Positions 54,090-62,885 of a stretch of DNA of 64,000 bases are shown one piece after another. Made by a program: the position numbers and the translations under genes. The stretch's first letter is position 1. Each line of letters begins with the position of its first letter. The DNA lies in the NCBI GenBank assembly GCA_019421365.1, contig JAHZFJ010000011.1, forward strand, positions 1-64,000, written 5' to 3'. This DNA comes from Lachnospiraceae bacterium. GTDB lineage: Bacteria; Bacillota; Clostridia; Lachnospirales; Lachnospiraceae. The notes below the pieces were generated by a model. It ran no database searches, had not been told where the DNA came from, and was given only the letters and a program-made list of their open reading frames with translations.

Positions 54090-54857
54090 ATGGAGGACAA
54101 GGAAGGGTTAGATGCCGCTGCGTTGGCAGGAAGGATTCTGTTGCAGAATGGCGCAGAGATATTTCGTGTAGAGGAGACAATAGAGCGAATTGCTAAATCT
54201 TATGGAATGGAAGGAAATAGTTCCTTCGTACTCAGTAGCGGAATATTCATAACGGAGGAAAAGGATGATAAGCATTTCTATGCTAATGTAAAACATATTC
54301 CTCTAAGCACGGCTCATTTAGATAAAGTAGCGGCAGTGAATCAGTTGTCTAGAGAAATTGAAACTGGAAAATATACACCGGCAGAAGCCATTGAAGTCCT
54401 ACATAATATTCAAAATATGCCTGAGAAATCTAAGACAGCGCAGATTATTGCATCAGGTGTTGGTAGTGCTTGCTTTGGATATCTCTTTGGGGGTTCCATA
54501 TTTGATAGTTTTGCAGCATTTTTTGTAGGAAGTTTGTTGTGGGTGTTTCTTGGTATTATGTCCAAGAGGAAGAAACGAACAACAAAGATTATGTTGAATA
54601 TAGGCGGTGGCCTGTTTTTAACAACGTTATCAATTCTTGTATACCGACTGGGAATTGGGGATAACCTAAATCATATTATAATTGGCTCTATTATTCCACT
54701 AGTACCAGGGGTAGCATTTACCAATGCTATTCGAGATATTGCCAATGAAGATTATATTAGTGGTATTGTTCGATTAGTGGACGCATTATTAATAGCGTTC
54801 TGTGTTGCTTTAGGTGTTGGAATTATAATGACTGTTTATCATAGAATTGCGGTATAA
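54090..54857 (+). CDS. ThrE-type exporter, N-terminal-domain protein (DUF1212)
   Basis: A 255-residue protein with a cytoplasmic domain (about 1-120, AGRILLQNGAEIFRVEETIERI) and five membrane spans. It matches the first half of ThrE threonine/serine exporters. With the next gene it forms the split two-gene version. GGIMPLVPG-like GSIIPLVPGVAFTNAIRD is the conserved membrane motif. Substrate amino acids are inferred from the family. Confidence 0.88.
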   Translation: MEDKEGLDAAALAGRILLQNGAEIFRVEETIERIAKSYGMEGNSSFVLSSGIFITEEKDDKHFYANVKHIPLSTAHLDKVAAVNQLSREIETGKYTPAEAIEVLHNIQNMPEKSKTAQIIASGVGSACFGYLFGGSIFDSFAAFFVGSLLWVFLGIMSKRKKRTTKIMLNIGGGLFLTTLSILVYRLGIGDNLNHIIIGSIIPLVPGVAFTNAIRDIANEDYISGIVRLVDALLIAFCVALGVGIIMTVYHRIAV

Positions 54858-54908
54858 AGCATATTACAAACCTAAAACAGATTTTTGGAAAGGAGCAAGT
54901 TTGTTACT

Positions 54909-55352
54909 ATGATTGGACAATTTATAGCTGCTACGATTGGAACAATTGCATTCTCCCTACTATTTAGTGTTCCAAAGAGATACTATCCATGGTGTGGATT
55001 GGTAGGAGGGACAGGTTGGCTTTGCTATTTGATTTTTTCAAGATATATTGGAATTACAATGGCGTGTTTTATAGCTACTTGCGTGGTTGTTTATCTATGT
55101 AGACATTTGGCTAATAGAATGAGATGTCCTGTAACAATATTTTTAATATCTGGAATATTTCCTTTAGTGCCAGGCGCAGGTATCTATTGGACAGCATACT
55201 ATACTATTATGGAACAGTATAGTCTTGCATCGGCGAAAGGATTTGAGTCATTCAAGATGGGGATTGCAATTGTTCTTGGAATTACATTTATATTCGAGAT
55301 ACCACAGGAATTTTTCAAAAGAAAGACTACAAAGAAAGCTCGATTACAATAA
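54909..55352 (+). CDS. ThrE-type exporter, C-terminal-domain protein (DUF3815)
   Basis: A 147-residue protein with four spans, equivalent to the second half of ThrE. ATG 54909 is preferred; AAGGAG lies 13 nt upstream, while TTG at 54885 lacks a site. Conserved parts are IGTIAFSLLFSVPKRYYPWCG and SGIFPLVPGAGIYWTAYY. The gene follows the DUF1212 gene by 51 bp, so the two are co-expressed as a heteromeric exporter. Confidence 0.88.
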   Translation: MIGQFIAATIGTIAFSLLFSVPKRYYPWCGLVGGTGWLCYLIFSRYIGITMACFIATCVVVYLCRHLANRMRCPVTIFLISGIFPLVPGAGIYWTAYYTIMEQYSLASAKGFESFKMGIAIVLGITFIFEIPQEFFKRKTTKKARLQ

Positions 55353-55398
55353 AAGAGATTAGAATAAGGTTTAGACATCAATGATGGGAGGTTTTACA

Positions 55399-55953
55399 AT
55401 GGAGGTTGGAATGACTGGAGAGAAAGCATACCGACTGCTTGAGAATAATGTTATTGATACGATTCATGAATGGCAAGTGAAATTAGGCTATACAGAGGAA
55501 ATGATACGAATCTATTATAATAGAGATTCGTTAGAGCATCTAGTGAAGTTACAATTACCTACCGTTAAAGAAGCAAAAGAGTTTCTTATAACATGGCGTG
55601 AAAGTGTCAAGAACCATCTAGGTGAAGTACATCTAAGTAATAAGGGTGAAAGATTTTGTATTGGTATTCCTGCAGAAGGAACGAAGTATGTTCATGAACA
55701 GAAGAAAGGGAGTACTTTTTTAAGTGATTTGATGGAAGTGCTAAAAGAACCATCATGTACAATTGAACAAATCCTTAAAGTATTCAAGAAGCAATCACCA
55801 AATGTTATTTGTGAGAAAGTAACAGGTGAAGAATTTGATTATGTGATCTACTATGATGAGGATGTAGACTCTTTTCGATACTGTTTTAGTTTAGGAGAGA
55901 TGGGTGCGTTTTATCATAGATTTTTGGAGTATGATTATCATACCATACGTTAG
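55399..55953 (+). CDS. DUF3877 family protein
   Basis: About 184 residues from ATG 55399 (GGGAGG 7 nt upstream); ATG 55381 is also in frame but has no site. Soluble, acidic, alpha/beta. It opens with LLENNVIDTIHEWQVKLGYTEEMIRIYYNRDSLEHLV, typical of DUF3877, a Lachnospiraceae-rich family without known function. No membrane or catalytic motif is visible. It is followed by a weak hairpin and the chemoreceptor gene. Confidence 0.8.
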   Translation: MEVGMTGEKAYRLLENNVIDTIHEWQVKLGYTEEMIRIYYNRDSLEHLVKLQLPTVKEAKEFLITWRESVKNHLGEVHLSNKGERFCIGIPAEGTKYVHEQKKGSTFLSDLMEVLKEPSCTIEQILKVFKKQSPNVICEKVTGEEFDYVIYYDEDVDSFRYCFSLGEMGAFYHRFLEYDYHTIR

Positions 55954-55971
55954 AATGTTACTTCGAAAAAG

Positions 55972-56020
55972 AAGGGGTCTGATTCTGTTACACTTGTGAG
56001 TAGATATCGGGGCCCCTTAG
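55972..56020 (+). terminator. Weak hairpin between DUF3877 and chemoreceptor
   Basis: AAGGGG (55972-55977) pairs with CCCCTT near 56013-56018, with partial inner pairing, and a poor T-tract. Confidence 0.4.
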
Positions 56021-56046
56021 ATTTATCTTAAAATAATAGGGATACT

Positions 56047-57531
56047 ATGGAGGAGTTAATATGTTTTTTACAAAAAAAGACAACGTCTTGTGATGAGATG
56101 GAATGTGTACTAGGCTATGTAGATGAAGCATTATCGGGAAAAGAGGTGACATTACCAAAGAGTAGTCACCCGGTACATAAAAAGGTTGTTTCGCAGTTTG
56201 ATCAATTATTAGCCAATGAAAAGAGAATGTCACAGGCGGCGAAGGGTATACTTGAAGTAGCTGTTTCAATAAGTAGTTTCGATGTAGGAATGACGCATAT
56301 ATCAAATCAATTAATGGACTTTGCCAAAGACCTAGAAGTTTTAAGCGAAGCAAATCTTGCAATTGTAGAAGAAACTACAGCAACAATGAATCAGGTAACT
56401 GAAACAATAGACCATACAGCAGTGACACTTGAGAATTTAACGAATGATTCTAAGAATCTATCGATTAAGAATAGCGAGAGTAAAGAGCTTCTTGTACAAG
56501 TAGAATCTTTGAAAGAAGAAGTAGTTACAGATACACAAGAGATGAATGGAAAGATTGAACAACTAGTTGAATTAACGGTTAAGGTTGGCAAAATTGTTGA
56601 TAGTGTACAGGGGATCGCTAATCAGACAAACCTTCTTGCATTAAATGCTGCAATTGAAGCAGCAAGAGCTGGGGAGCATGGTAAGGGTTTTGCTGTTGTG
56701 GCAGAGGAGGTTCGTAATCTTGCTGACAATACAAAAGAGAACTTAGAAGGTATGAGAGGTTTCGTAACTAGCATACATACAGCGGCGGAAGAAGGGAAAG
56801 ATAGTATGGAGAGGGCATTGAATTCAACTAGTCAGATGAGTGAAAAGATTGATGCCGTATCACAAACAATTGGAGGTAATATTCTAGTATTAGAGGATGT
56901 TATAGAAAACGTAGATATTGTACACACTTCTATGCAAGGTATTAAAGTCGCAGCAGCTGAGATTAATGTGGCTATGGAAAGTTCAAGCGAAGATGCACAG
57001 CAATTGAGAGAGATGACTAAGATTATTTATCAAGATGCAGTGGAGAGTGTCTCCTTTGCAAAGGGTATATCAAATATTGATGATAATTTAACTGGAATTG
57101 TTACTTCATTGTTCGAAGGATTACATTCTGGAAAACACGCAGTAACGAATGATGAGATTAAGGCAGCTATAGAAAAGGCGGCAAAGGCACATAAAGATTG
57201 GCTTGTTAATATGAAGAAGATCGTTGATGATATGAAAGTCCTACCGATTCAAACAAACTCTAACAAATGTGCGTTCGGTCACTTCTATCATGCAATTGAA
57301 ATCAATCATCCGTCAATCATTGATGATTGGATGGAAGTGGACAAGCTGCATAAAGAATTCCACACAATGGGAGATACAATTTTAGTTTCTGTAAAAGCCA
57401 ATGATGAGTATAAGGCGAAACAGCAATATGAGCAAACAATTGCAGTGTCAAAGAAATTATTAGCGTTATTAGAAAAGATTGAAGCAACAATAGATTCATT
57501 GACAGCAAAGCAGATAAGAATATTCGAATAG
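56047..57531 (+). CDS. Soluble methyl-accepting chemotaxis protein with C-terminal CZB domain
   Basis: A 494-residue cytoplasmic receptor without membrane segments. Coiled coil begins near residue 60; the signalling tip is IVDSVQGIANQTNLLALNAA, followed by EAARAGEHGKGFAVVAEEVR. The C-terminus (about 385-480) is a CZB zinc-binding domain with HKDWLVNM, CAFGHFY and HKEFH supplying His/Cys ligands. CZB receptors in other bacteria sense zinc or hypochlorous acid; the signal here is unknown. The next gene, encoding a cysteine-rich CpXC protein, begins 13 bp later. Confidence 0.9.
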   Translation: MEELICFLQKKTTSCDEMECVLGYVDEALSGKEVTLPKSSHPVHKKVVSQFDQLLANEKRMSQAAKGILEVAVSISSFDVGMTHISNQLMDFAKDLEVLSEANLAIVEETTATMNQVTETIDHTAVTLENLTNDSKNLSIKNSESKELLVQVESLKEEVVTDTQEMNGKIEQLVELTVKVGKIVDSVQGIANQTNLLALNAAIEAARAGEHGKGFAVVAEEVRNLADNTKENLEGMRGFVTSIHTAAEEGKDSMERALNSTSQMSEKIDAVSQTIGGNILVLEDVIENVDIVHTSMQGIKVAAAEINVAMESSSEDAQQLREMTKIIYQDAVESVSFAKGISNIDDNLTGIVTSLFEGLHSGKHAVTNDEIKAAIEKAAKAHKDWLVNMKKIVDDMKVLPIQTNSNKCAFGHFYHAIEINHPSIIDDWMEVDKLHKEFHTMGDTILVSVKANDEYKAKQQYEQTIAVSKKLLALLEKIEATIDSLTAKQIRIFE

Positions 57532-57544
57532 AAAGTTGAGAAGT

Positions 57545-58153
57545 ATGGAAAGTATAGTAAATAAGATCAAATTCACATGTCCCAAATGTAAATCTGAACA
57601 TATGGTAACTTGTTACGAGCAATTAGGCCCTAATCAGAAAGAGGAAGTAATTAATTCCTCTTTCTTACAATGGGACTGTGAAAGCTGTGGCCATAAAGTT
57701 AAGTTAGTGTATCCAACGCATTACTGTAATGCAGAGAAGAAATTCGTGGTATTTCTACGTCCAAATGCTAGTGATGAAAGCTGTATAACTGAAGTAGAGA
57801 AGGAAATGTTCAAAGGATTCACGATGAGATTATGCAAAACAGCAGACACTTTTGTAGAAAAAGTACGTGTATTAGAAGCAGAACTTAACGACCGAGCGAT
57901 TGAATTACTAAAATTAATAACATTTGCCAAGATACATGTAGGGAATGATACGATACAGGACATCTATTTTTATCGTAAGAGCGAAAGTGGAAGTTTGGAA
58001 TTCACATTAATGTACGAAGAAGATATTGATGGAATTGACATTGATCAAGCCATGTATCAGAACGTATTAAATATTGTGACAGATGAACTACCACCACTTG
58101 AAGATGATGTGTATTGTATTGATTTGAATTGGGCAGGAGCTCAGGTTGTGTAA
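57545..58153 (+). CDS. CpXC domain protein
   Basis: A 202-residue soluble protein from ATG 57545 (TTG 57536 is less likely). Two paired cysteine motifs, CPKC (about residue 12) and CESCGH (about 45), plus later YCNAE, form the CpXC zinc ribbon at the N-terminus (about 8-125). The rest is alpha/beta and acidic. The function is unknown. The ribosome site is weak, and translation is probably coupled to the chemoreceptor gene. Confidence 0.85.
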   Translation: MESIVNKIKFTCPKCKSEHMVTCYEQLGPNQKEEVINSSFLQWDCESCGHKVKLVYPTHYCNAEKKFVVFLRPNASDESCITEVEKEMFKGFTMRLCKTADTFVEKVRVLEAELNDRAIELLKLITFAKIHVGNDTIQDIYFYRKSESGSLEFTLMYEEDIDGIDIDQAMYQNVLNIVTDELPPLEDDVYCIDLNWAGAQVV

Positions 58154-58188
58154 GTCTCCTAGCTTTTGAAAGGAGTATTATAATAATT

Positions 58189-58416
58189 ATGAGAGAAGTT
58201 AAATTCAAGATGGAGAGAGAAAATCTTGTAAAAGCTGGTGACAAAGTTGAAATCTTAGAGAAGAAGTCGTTTCACTATTATTATATTATAGAACCAGCAG
58301 TTGCTATGTCAGGCTGTATCGGACCAGGAGAACGTATCAAATCGAAATTTGGAGTTGTTAAAGAAATAGAAAAAACGGACAGAGGATATTATATTATTGT
58401 AGAATTTGATGAATAA
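58189..58416 (+). CDS. Small basic-acidic protein, probable beta-barrel
   Basis: A 75-residue protein with AAAGGAG 13 nt before ATG. It reads as mostly beta-strands with two turns (GDKVEILEKKSFHYYYI, RIKSKFGVVKEIEKTDRGYY), similar to KOW/SH3-like barrels. I do not recognise its family. It is probably co-transcribed with the CpXC gene 35 bp upstream. Confidence 0.65.
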   Translation: MREVKFKMERENLVKAGDKVEILEKKSFHYYYIIEPAVAMSGCIGPGERIKSKFGVVKEIEKTDRGYYIIVEFDE

Positions 58417-58461
58417 TCGTAAAAGATTTTATTCCATATTCAAAACCTTGATTAGAAGTAT

Positions 58462-58491
58462 TTGACATATAGGTATCAGATATACTATTAT
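58462..58491 (+). promoter_or_regulatory. Promoter of the second GH105 gene
   Basis: TTGACA (58462-58467), an 18-bp spacer and TATTAT (58486-58491). Confidence 0.65.
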
Positions 58492-58504
58492 AGTATTAAG
58501 CTTA

Positions 58505-58518
58505 TGTAAGCACTTACA
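58505..58518. promoter_or_regulatory. Operator TGTAAGCACTTACA, copy 2
   Basis: Identical over 14 bases to the site at 2970-2983 before the pectin operon, here 13 bp after the -10 and extended to ATGTAAGCACTTACAT. It suggests shared LacI (or CcpA-like) control. Confidence 0.75.
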
Positions 58519-58546
58519 TTTTGGAGAAGGTAGAGGAATAAAGAGT

Positions 58547-59686
58547 ATGGATAGAATTTTGCAAGACAATATAATTAAGTATATTGATGAGTTACTTGAG
58601 AAGAGTACACCTGATAAACCAATCTGGAATATTGAGAAGATTCTTGAAGGAAAGCCTGTTGACTGGAACTATATAGATGGCTGTATGATCAACGCAATAC
58701 TAGATATGTATGCGATCACACGGGAGAAGAAAGATTTCGAATTTGCAGGTGAGTTTATTGACTACCGCGTAAGAGAAGATGGAAGTATTGATGGATACTC
58801 TGTTGAAGAGCTTAACATCGATAATGTTAATGCGGGTAAGACATTATTTGAACTATATGATCTAACTGGTAAAGAGAAGTACAGGAAAGCAATTGACTTG
58901 GTTTATAGTCAGATTGAAAAGATGCCTCGTACTAATGAAGGTAACTTTTGGCATAAGAATATCTATCCAAACCAAGTCTGGTTAGATGGTTTATATATGG
59001 GTCAGCCATTTTATATGGAATATGAAACTAGATTTAATGATAAGAAGAATTATGATGATATCTATAATCAGTTCTTTAAGGTGGTTAAGAACATGCGTGA
59101 TGAAAGAACCGGTTTATACTTTCACGCTTATGATTCTTCTAGAGAGATGTTTTGGTGTGATAAGGTAACTGGATTATCTTCAAATTACTGGTTACGTGCA
59201 CTGGGGTGGTATGCGATGGCCTTACTTGACACACTAGATAAAGCAGATTCATCTGTAAGAGAACCATATGAGAAGATGAAAAAGATCTTCGTGGATTTAA
59301 TAGATTCCATGTTACGTTACCAAGACGAGAGTGGTATGTGGTATCAAGTTGTTAATCTTGGTGGTATGGAACGCAACTACCTTGAAACCAGTGGCAGTTC
59401 TATTATGGCATATGCCTTATTAAAGGGTGTAAGACTAGGTTTCTTACCAGAATCCTATGTAGCATATGGTAAGAAAGCATTCAATGGTGTATGTGAAAAA
59501 CACCTTAATATCGAAGAAGGAAATATGCACCTAGGTGGTATCTGTTTAGTAGCAGGTTTAGGTGGAGCAGGAAATCGTCCAGGTACTTTTGATTATTATA
59601 TGTCTGAACCAATTGTAAAAGATGATGCGAAAGGTGTAGGACCATTCTTACTTGCCTATACGGAGATGTTACGTTTAGAAAAATAA
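58547..59686 (+). CDS. GH105 unsaturated rhamnogalacturonyl/galacturonyl hydrolase
   Basis: A 379-residue alpha6/alpha6-barrel enzyme, cytoplasmic. It removes the unsaturated uronic acid left by pectin lyases. Asp92 (IDNVNAGK) and catalytic Asp147 (QVWLDGLYM) match YteR Asp88/Asp143 with the same 55-residue spacing. Other motifs are FWHKNIYPNQ, WLRALGWYAMAL and GTFDYYMSEP. The paralogue at 4655 lacks several of these, so this is the likely active copy. AGAGGA precedes ATG; it is a single-gene transcript. Confidence 0.93.
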   Translation: MDRILQDNIIKYIDELLEKSTPDKPIWNIEKILEGKPVDWNYIDGCMINAILDMYAITREKKDFEFAGEFIDYRVREDGSIDGYSVEELNIDNVNAGKTLFELYDLTGKEKYRKAIDLVYSQIEKMPRTNEGNFWHKNIYPNQVWLDGLYMGQPFYMEYETRFNDKKNYDDIYNQFFKVVKNMRDERTGLYFHAYDSSREMFWCDKVTGLSSNYWLRALGWYAMALLDTLDKADSSVREPYEKMKKIFVDLIDSMLRYQDESGMWYQVVNLGGMERNYLETSGSSIMAYALLKGVRLGFLPESYVAYGKKAFNGVCEKHLNIEEGNMHLGGICLVAGLGGAGNRPGTFDYYMSEPIVKDDAKGVGPFLLAYTEMLRLEK

Positions 59687-59711
59687 AGAATAATACATAA
59701 CTTTCTGTCGC

Positions 59712-59754
59712 AAAAATTAACGGATTATAGGTTTGTAATCCGTTAATTTTTTTG
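59712..59754. terminator. Bidirectional terminator
   Basis: A 16-bp stem AAAAATTAACGGATTA (59712-59727) pairs with 59736-59751 and has a T-run after it, shared by the convergent DUF3006 gene. Confidence 0.92.
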
Positions 59755-59765
59755 CAACTTGTTTG

Positions 59766-59981
59766 TTATTCTTCCCAAAGAGAATTCATCTTTTCTTGAA
59801 TTCGAATCTTTCGAGCATTCGTTTCATCTTCGTTAACCTTGTAAGTGTTATTAATGTATTGAACACAATCGCCTTCTTTCACTTCCTTTGGTAAGTGAAA
59901 ACGTGGTATGGTAATGAAACTACCGTTTTCTTGTTCACATACAGCAAAAGAACCTTCAAAACGATCTATAATTAATGTCAT
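59766..59981 (-). CDS. DUF3006 small protein
   Basis: A 71-residue protein starting LIIDRFEGSFAVCEQENG, the DUF3006 pattern (small beta domain). AAAGGAG precedes ATG. The function is unknown; relatives are often next to MBL-fold or ComEC-like genes, which are absent here. Confidence 0.85.
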   Translation of the reverse strand: MTLIIDRFEGSFAVCEQENGSFITIPRFHLPKEVKEGDCVQYINNTYKVNEDETNARKIRIQEKMNSLWEE

Positions 59982-60152
59982 AGCAAAACTCCTTTCTTAG
60001 TTTTACTGCTATCTATTATAAAATGATATCATATAATACCTTTCAATGAAAGAGAACATTAGTATATGTTAATCAATAAATGGAAGGTGGAAAATTATTT
60101 GCTTACGTGTTTATATATAAAACTTATTTGATTAAATATCTGTAAGAGGAAC

Positions 60153-60182
60153 TTGAACTTTTGAATTTTAATGATATATAAT
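60153..60182 (+). promoter_or_regulatory. Promoter of the SDR gene
   Basis: TTGAAC (60153-60158), an 18-bp spacer and TATAAT (60177-60182). Confidence 0.65.
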
Positions 60183-60222
60183 AGATAGATACATAAAAGT
60201 CCTTGTAGGAAAGGAGAAACCT

Positions 60223-61029
60223 ATGAAACCATATGTGTTAATCACGGGAGCGTCAAGTGGGATTGGATATGAATTTGCAAAGCGTTTTCTAATGGAGGGG
60301 TATAAAGTCATTTTAGTTTCTTCTAATGATGAAAAGCTAAGCCGTGTATGTTCTGAATTAAAAGATTATTCGATCGGCAATAGTAAAACTATTAGCGATA
60401 AATTTTGCAATGAGACTGATAGTAGATCTGAGAAAATCATTAAGATAGTACAAGACCTTAGTAAAAGTGGAGCTGCAGAAGAACTGTATCAGAAAGTACA
60501 AGCTTTGAATATAGAAGTTGGTATTCTTATTAATAATGCAGGAGTTGGTTATGTAGGTAAATTTATTCTTAGTGAACGAAAGCAGCAAGAAGAGATTATG
60601 ATGATTAATATGAATAATCTTGTTTTGTTAACCCACTGTATCGCTAATGATATGGTTAAAAGTAGATCAGGAAAAATCCTTAATGTTGCATCTAATGGAG
60701 CATTCCAGCCAGGACCTTATATAGGAACTTATTATGCAAGTAAGTCCTTTGTTTTGAATTTTTCAAAAGCATTGCGAACAGAACTTAAGAGCTATGGAGT
60801 TTCAGTTAGTACATTGTGTCCAGGGGCAACGGTTTCCGATTTTGCAAGGCGTGCAGGAAAGCATCAGTTAAAACTATCTATGTCAGCAAAAAAAGTTGCA
60901 GACTCCGGCTATTATGGTCTGATGAAGGGTAAGAATGTTATACTACCTGGAATTCATAATAAAGCAGCTCTTTTAGTTCCTAAAAGAATTCGTTCACTGA
61001 TGATTGCTAGAATGTATGGCAGAAATTAA
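60223..61029 (+). CDS. Short-chain dehydrogenase/reductase
   Basis: A 268-residue classical-type SDR with the nucleotide-binding GASSGIG (residues 8-14), NNAG (near 105) and the catalytic YYASK (about 170) with Ser upstream in LNVASNGAF. Between the first strand and the NAD site there is a roughly 30-residue insertion (about 48-80) relative to short members. The DltE/YqjQ-like group fits, but the substrate is unknown. AAAGGAG precedes ATG; single gene. Confidence 0.9.
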   Translation: MKPYVLITGASSGIGYEFAKRFLMEGYKVILVSSNDEKLSRVCSELKDYSIGNSKTISDKFCNETDSRSEKIIKIVQDLSKSGAAEELYQKVQALNIEVGILINNAGVGYVGKFILSERKQQEEIMMINMNNLVLLTHCIANDMVKSRSGKILNVASNGAFQPGPYIGTYYASKSFVLNFSKALRTELKSYGVSVSTLCPGATVSDFARRAGKHQLKLSMSAKKVADSGYYGLMKGKNVILPGIHNKAALLVPKRIRSLMIARMYGRN

Positions 61030-61116
61030 TTATGTAACAACACTATAGAGAATTGAATATTTGGTTGAGTGAAATAAGCAGTGAATAAGATTTTAGGACA
61101 AACAATAAAAAAGTAC

Positions 61117-61145
61117 TTGACAAAGTTTCTCAATAAGAGTATTAT
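61117..61145 (+). promoter_or_regulatory. Promoter of reverse rubrerythrin
   Basis: TTGACA (61117-61122), a 17-bp spacer and TATTAT (61140-61145). Confidence 0.8.
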
Positions 61146-61154
61146 AAATATATC

Positions 61155-61167
61155 AGTAATGATTACT
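61155..61167. promoter_or_regulatory. PerR-like box
   Basis: AGTAATGATTACT is a perfect 6-1-6 inverted repeat with the TAAT-N-ATTA core of PerR/Fur boxes, placed just after the predicted start. PerR is known to repress reverse rubrerythrin in Clostridium acetobutylicum. Confidence 0.55.
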
Positions 61168-61226
61168 ATTATTATTTGAAAGAAATAAGTTATTTAATAT
61201 AAATGAATAAAAAGGAGAAAATAATT

Positions 61227-61772
61227 ATGAAAAAATATGTATGTCAAATCTGTGGTTATGTTCATGAAGGAGATTCAGCACCAGAAAAATGTCCAATCTG
61301 TGGAGCAGGAGCTGATAAGTTTACAGAACAAGCAGGTGAAATGACTTGGGCTGCTGAACACGTTGTAGGTGTTGCTCAAGGTGTTAGCGAAGATATCATC
61401 AAAGACTTAAGAGATAACTTTACAGGTGAATGTACTGAAGTTGGTATGTATCTTGCAATGGCTCGTGTAGCTCATAGAGAAGGTTATCCTGAAATTGGTC
61501 TTTACTATGAAAAAGCTGCTTATGAAGAAGCAGATCATGCTTCAAGATTTGCTGAATTATTAGGTGAAGTTGTAACTGATAGCACTAAGAAGAACCTTGA
61601 ATTAAGAGTAGCTGCTGAAAACGGTGCTACTGCAGGTAAATTCGATCTTGCAAAACGTGCTAAAGAAGCTAACTTAGACGCTATTCATGATACAGTTCAT
61701 GAAATGGCTAGAGATGAAGCTAGACATGGTAAGGCTTTCCAAGGTTTACTTGAAAGATATTTTGGTAAATAA
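61227..61772 (+). CDS. Reverse rubrerythrin
   Basis: About 181 residues from ATG 61227 (AAAGGAG 9 nt upstream). Domain order is rubredoxin first (CQICGYVHEG and CPICGAGADK, iron-binding Cys pairs), then the four-helix di-iron domain with Glu/His ligands in GECTEVGMYLAMA, YEEADHASRFAE and MARDEARHGKAF. It is an NADH-linked peroxide/oxygen reductase that protects anaerobes. Codons are strongly optimised, indicating high expression. A PerR-like box lies at its promoter. Confidence 0.94.
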   Translation: MKKYVCQICGYVHEGDSAPEKCPICGAGADKFTEQAGEMTWAAEHVVGVAQGVSEDIIKDLRDNFTGECTEVGMYLAMARVAHREGYPEIGLYYEKAAYEEADHASRFAELLGEVVTDSTKKNLELRVAAENGATAGKFDLAKRAKEANLDAIHDTVHEMARDEARHGKAFQGLLERYFGK

Positions 61773-61797
61773 GAATTACGGTAAAATAAGATTTTAC

Positions 61798-61837
61798 AGA
61801 GGAATGAGTACAGTGGTGCTTGTTCCTCTTTTTTTTG
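61798..61837 (+). terminator. Terminator after reverse rubrerythrin
   Basis: AGAGGAA pairs with TTCCTCT, with inner AG/CT and AC/GT pairs, then eight Ts. Confidence 0.85.
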
Positions 61838-61939
61838 CCTGTCTGTATCTTTTTCCTGTTTTCATGTGGCATGACTTTGTCATGACTGCGCCTGTTTAAT
61901 CTTATAACTCAAAGTTGAGCAGTGAGATTATAATAAAAT

Positions 61940-61973
61940 AGGAGATACCTCATCATGAATAGAAGCATCTCCT
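61940..61973 (-). terminator. Hairpin at the end of the AraC/GyrI-like gene
   Basis: AGGAGAT (61940-61946) pairs with ATCTCCT (61967-61973). Read on the minus strand it is followed by a T-rich tract. Confidence 0.45.
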
Positions 61974-62021
61974 AAACTGGAATTTATCTACGAATTCCGC
62001 TATCGTTAAAGTTTTACTATT

Positions 62022-62885
62022 TTAATCTTTTATTCTGCTAACAGGAAGCCATATTTCAAATTTATAATCCTCGGCTCCTTTAAATCCTTCATATGGAAAA
62101 CATTCGATATCAATTGCCTCTGCATACCTATAGTTGGAAGTTGGAAGCCATTCGGTAAATATTCTCTTCCAAGCAGTTTCTAGTGTCGAGCTAACTGGAC
62201 CGGTTAATTCAAAAATTGCCCATGTAGATTTTGCTATTACCTGACTAACCATTCCTTCTGGTGGCTCCTGATCTGATATACTGCCAATCATATAATCAAC
62301 TTTTTCATCACTTAAGACTTGGATGAAACCATGAACACCTTTCGGAGCCACAGTTGACAAATCTGATATTACTTCTAGTAATCCTTTTTCATAAAGTTCA
62401 TCCCATAATGATCCGACAACACTTGCATTATCCTCAGGTCCTTTATAATGCCTTTTGATTCCTACAACTGTAAATGCTTCTTTTTCCTCAATCTTGTAAT
62501 CCATTTCAACATCTCCTTTAATCGAAATATGGAAGGTAATGCGAGGAAAGGCTTTTAGAGATATACCTGTATTATGCGCTTTTGAAGGCGTAATTCCATG
62601 CAATTTTTGAAATGCTCGCGTAAAAGAGTCAGGCGAATCGTATCCATATTTTATGGCAAGGTCAATTATCTTTACTTTGCTATTTTGTAATTCAAAAGCA
62701 GCAAGTGTTAAACGTCTACGACGAATATATTCAGATAATGTAACATCTGCTATAAACGAAAACATTCTTTGAAAATAAAAGACAGAGCAACAAGCCTTAC
62801 TAGCAGCTATTTCGTAGTCAATCTCCCCGTCTAAATTATTTTCAATATAATCTAGGGCATCATTCATTCTTTGCAAATATTCCAT
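62022..62885 (-). CDS. AraC family regulator with GyrI-like ligand-binding domain
   Basis: About 287 residues from ATG 62885, preceded by AGGAAGG; the in-frame start at 62930 has no site. Two AraC helix-turn-helix units occupy residues 1-105 (YEIAASKACCSVFYFQRMFS, IDLAIKYGYDSPDSFTRAFQ). A GyrI-like/Rob effector domain fills about 130-285, with FTVVGIKRHYKGPED and a C-terminal FEIWLPVS. Such regulators often sense cationic drugs or metabolites. No target gene is obvious; the neighbouring sensor gene is divergent. Confidence 0.9.
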   Translation of the reverse strand: MEYLQRMNDALDYIENNLDGEIDYEIAASKACCSVFYFQRMFSFIADVTLSEYIRRRRLTLAAFELQNSKVKIIDLAIKYGYDSPDSFTRAFQKLHGITPSKAHNTGISLKAFPRITFHISIKGDVEMDYKIEEKEAFTVVGIKRHYKGPEDNASVVGSLWDELYEKGLLEVISDLSTVAPKGVHGFIQVLSDEKVDYMIGSISDQEPPEGMVSQVIAKSTWAIFELTGPVSSTLETAWKRIFTEWLPTSNYRYAEAIDIECFPYEGFKGAEDYKFEIWLPVSRIKD

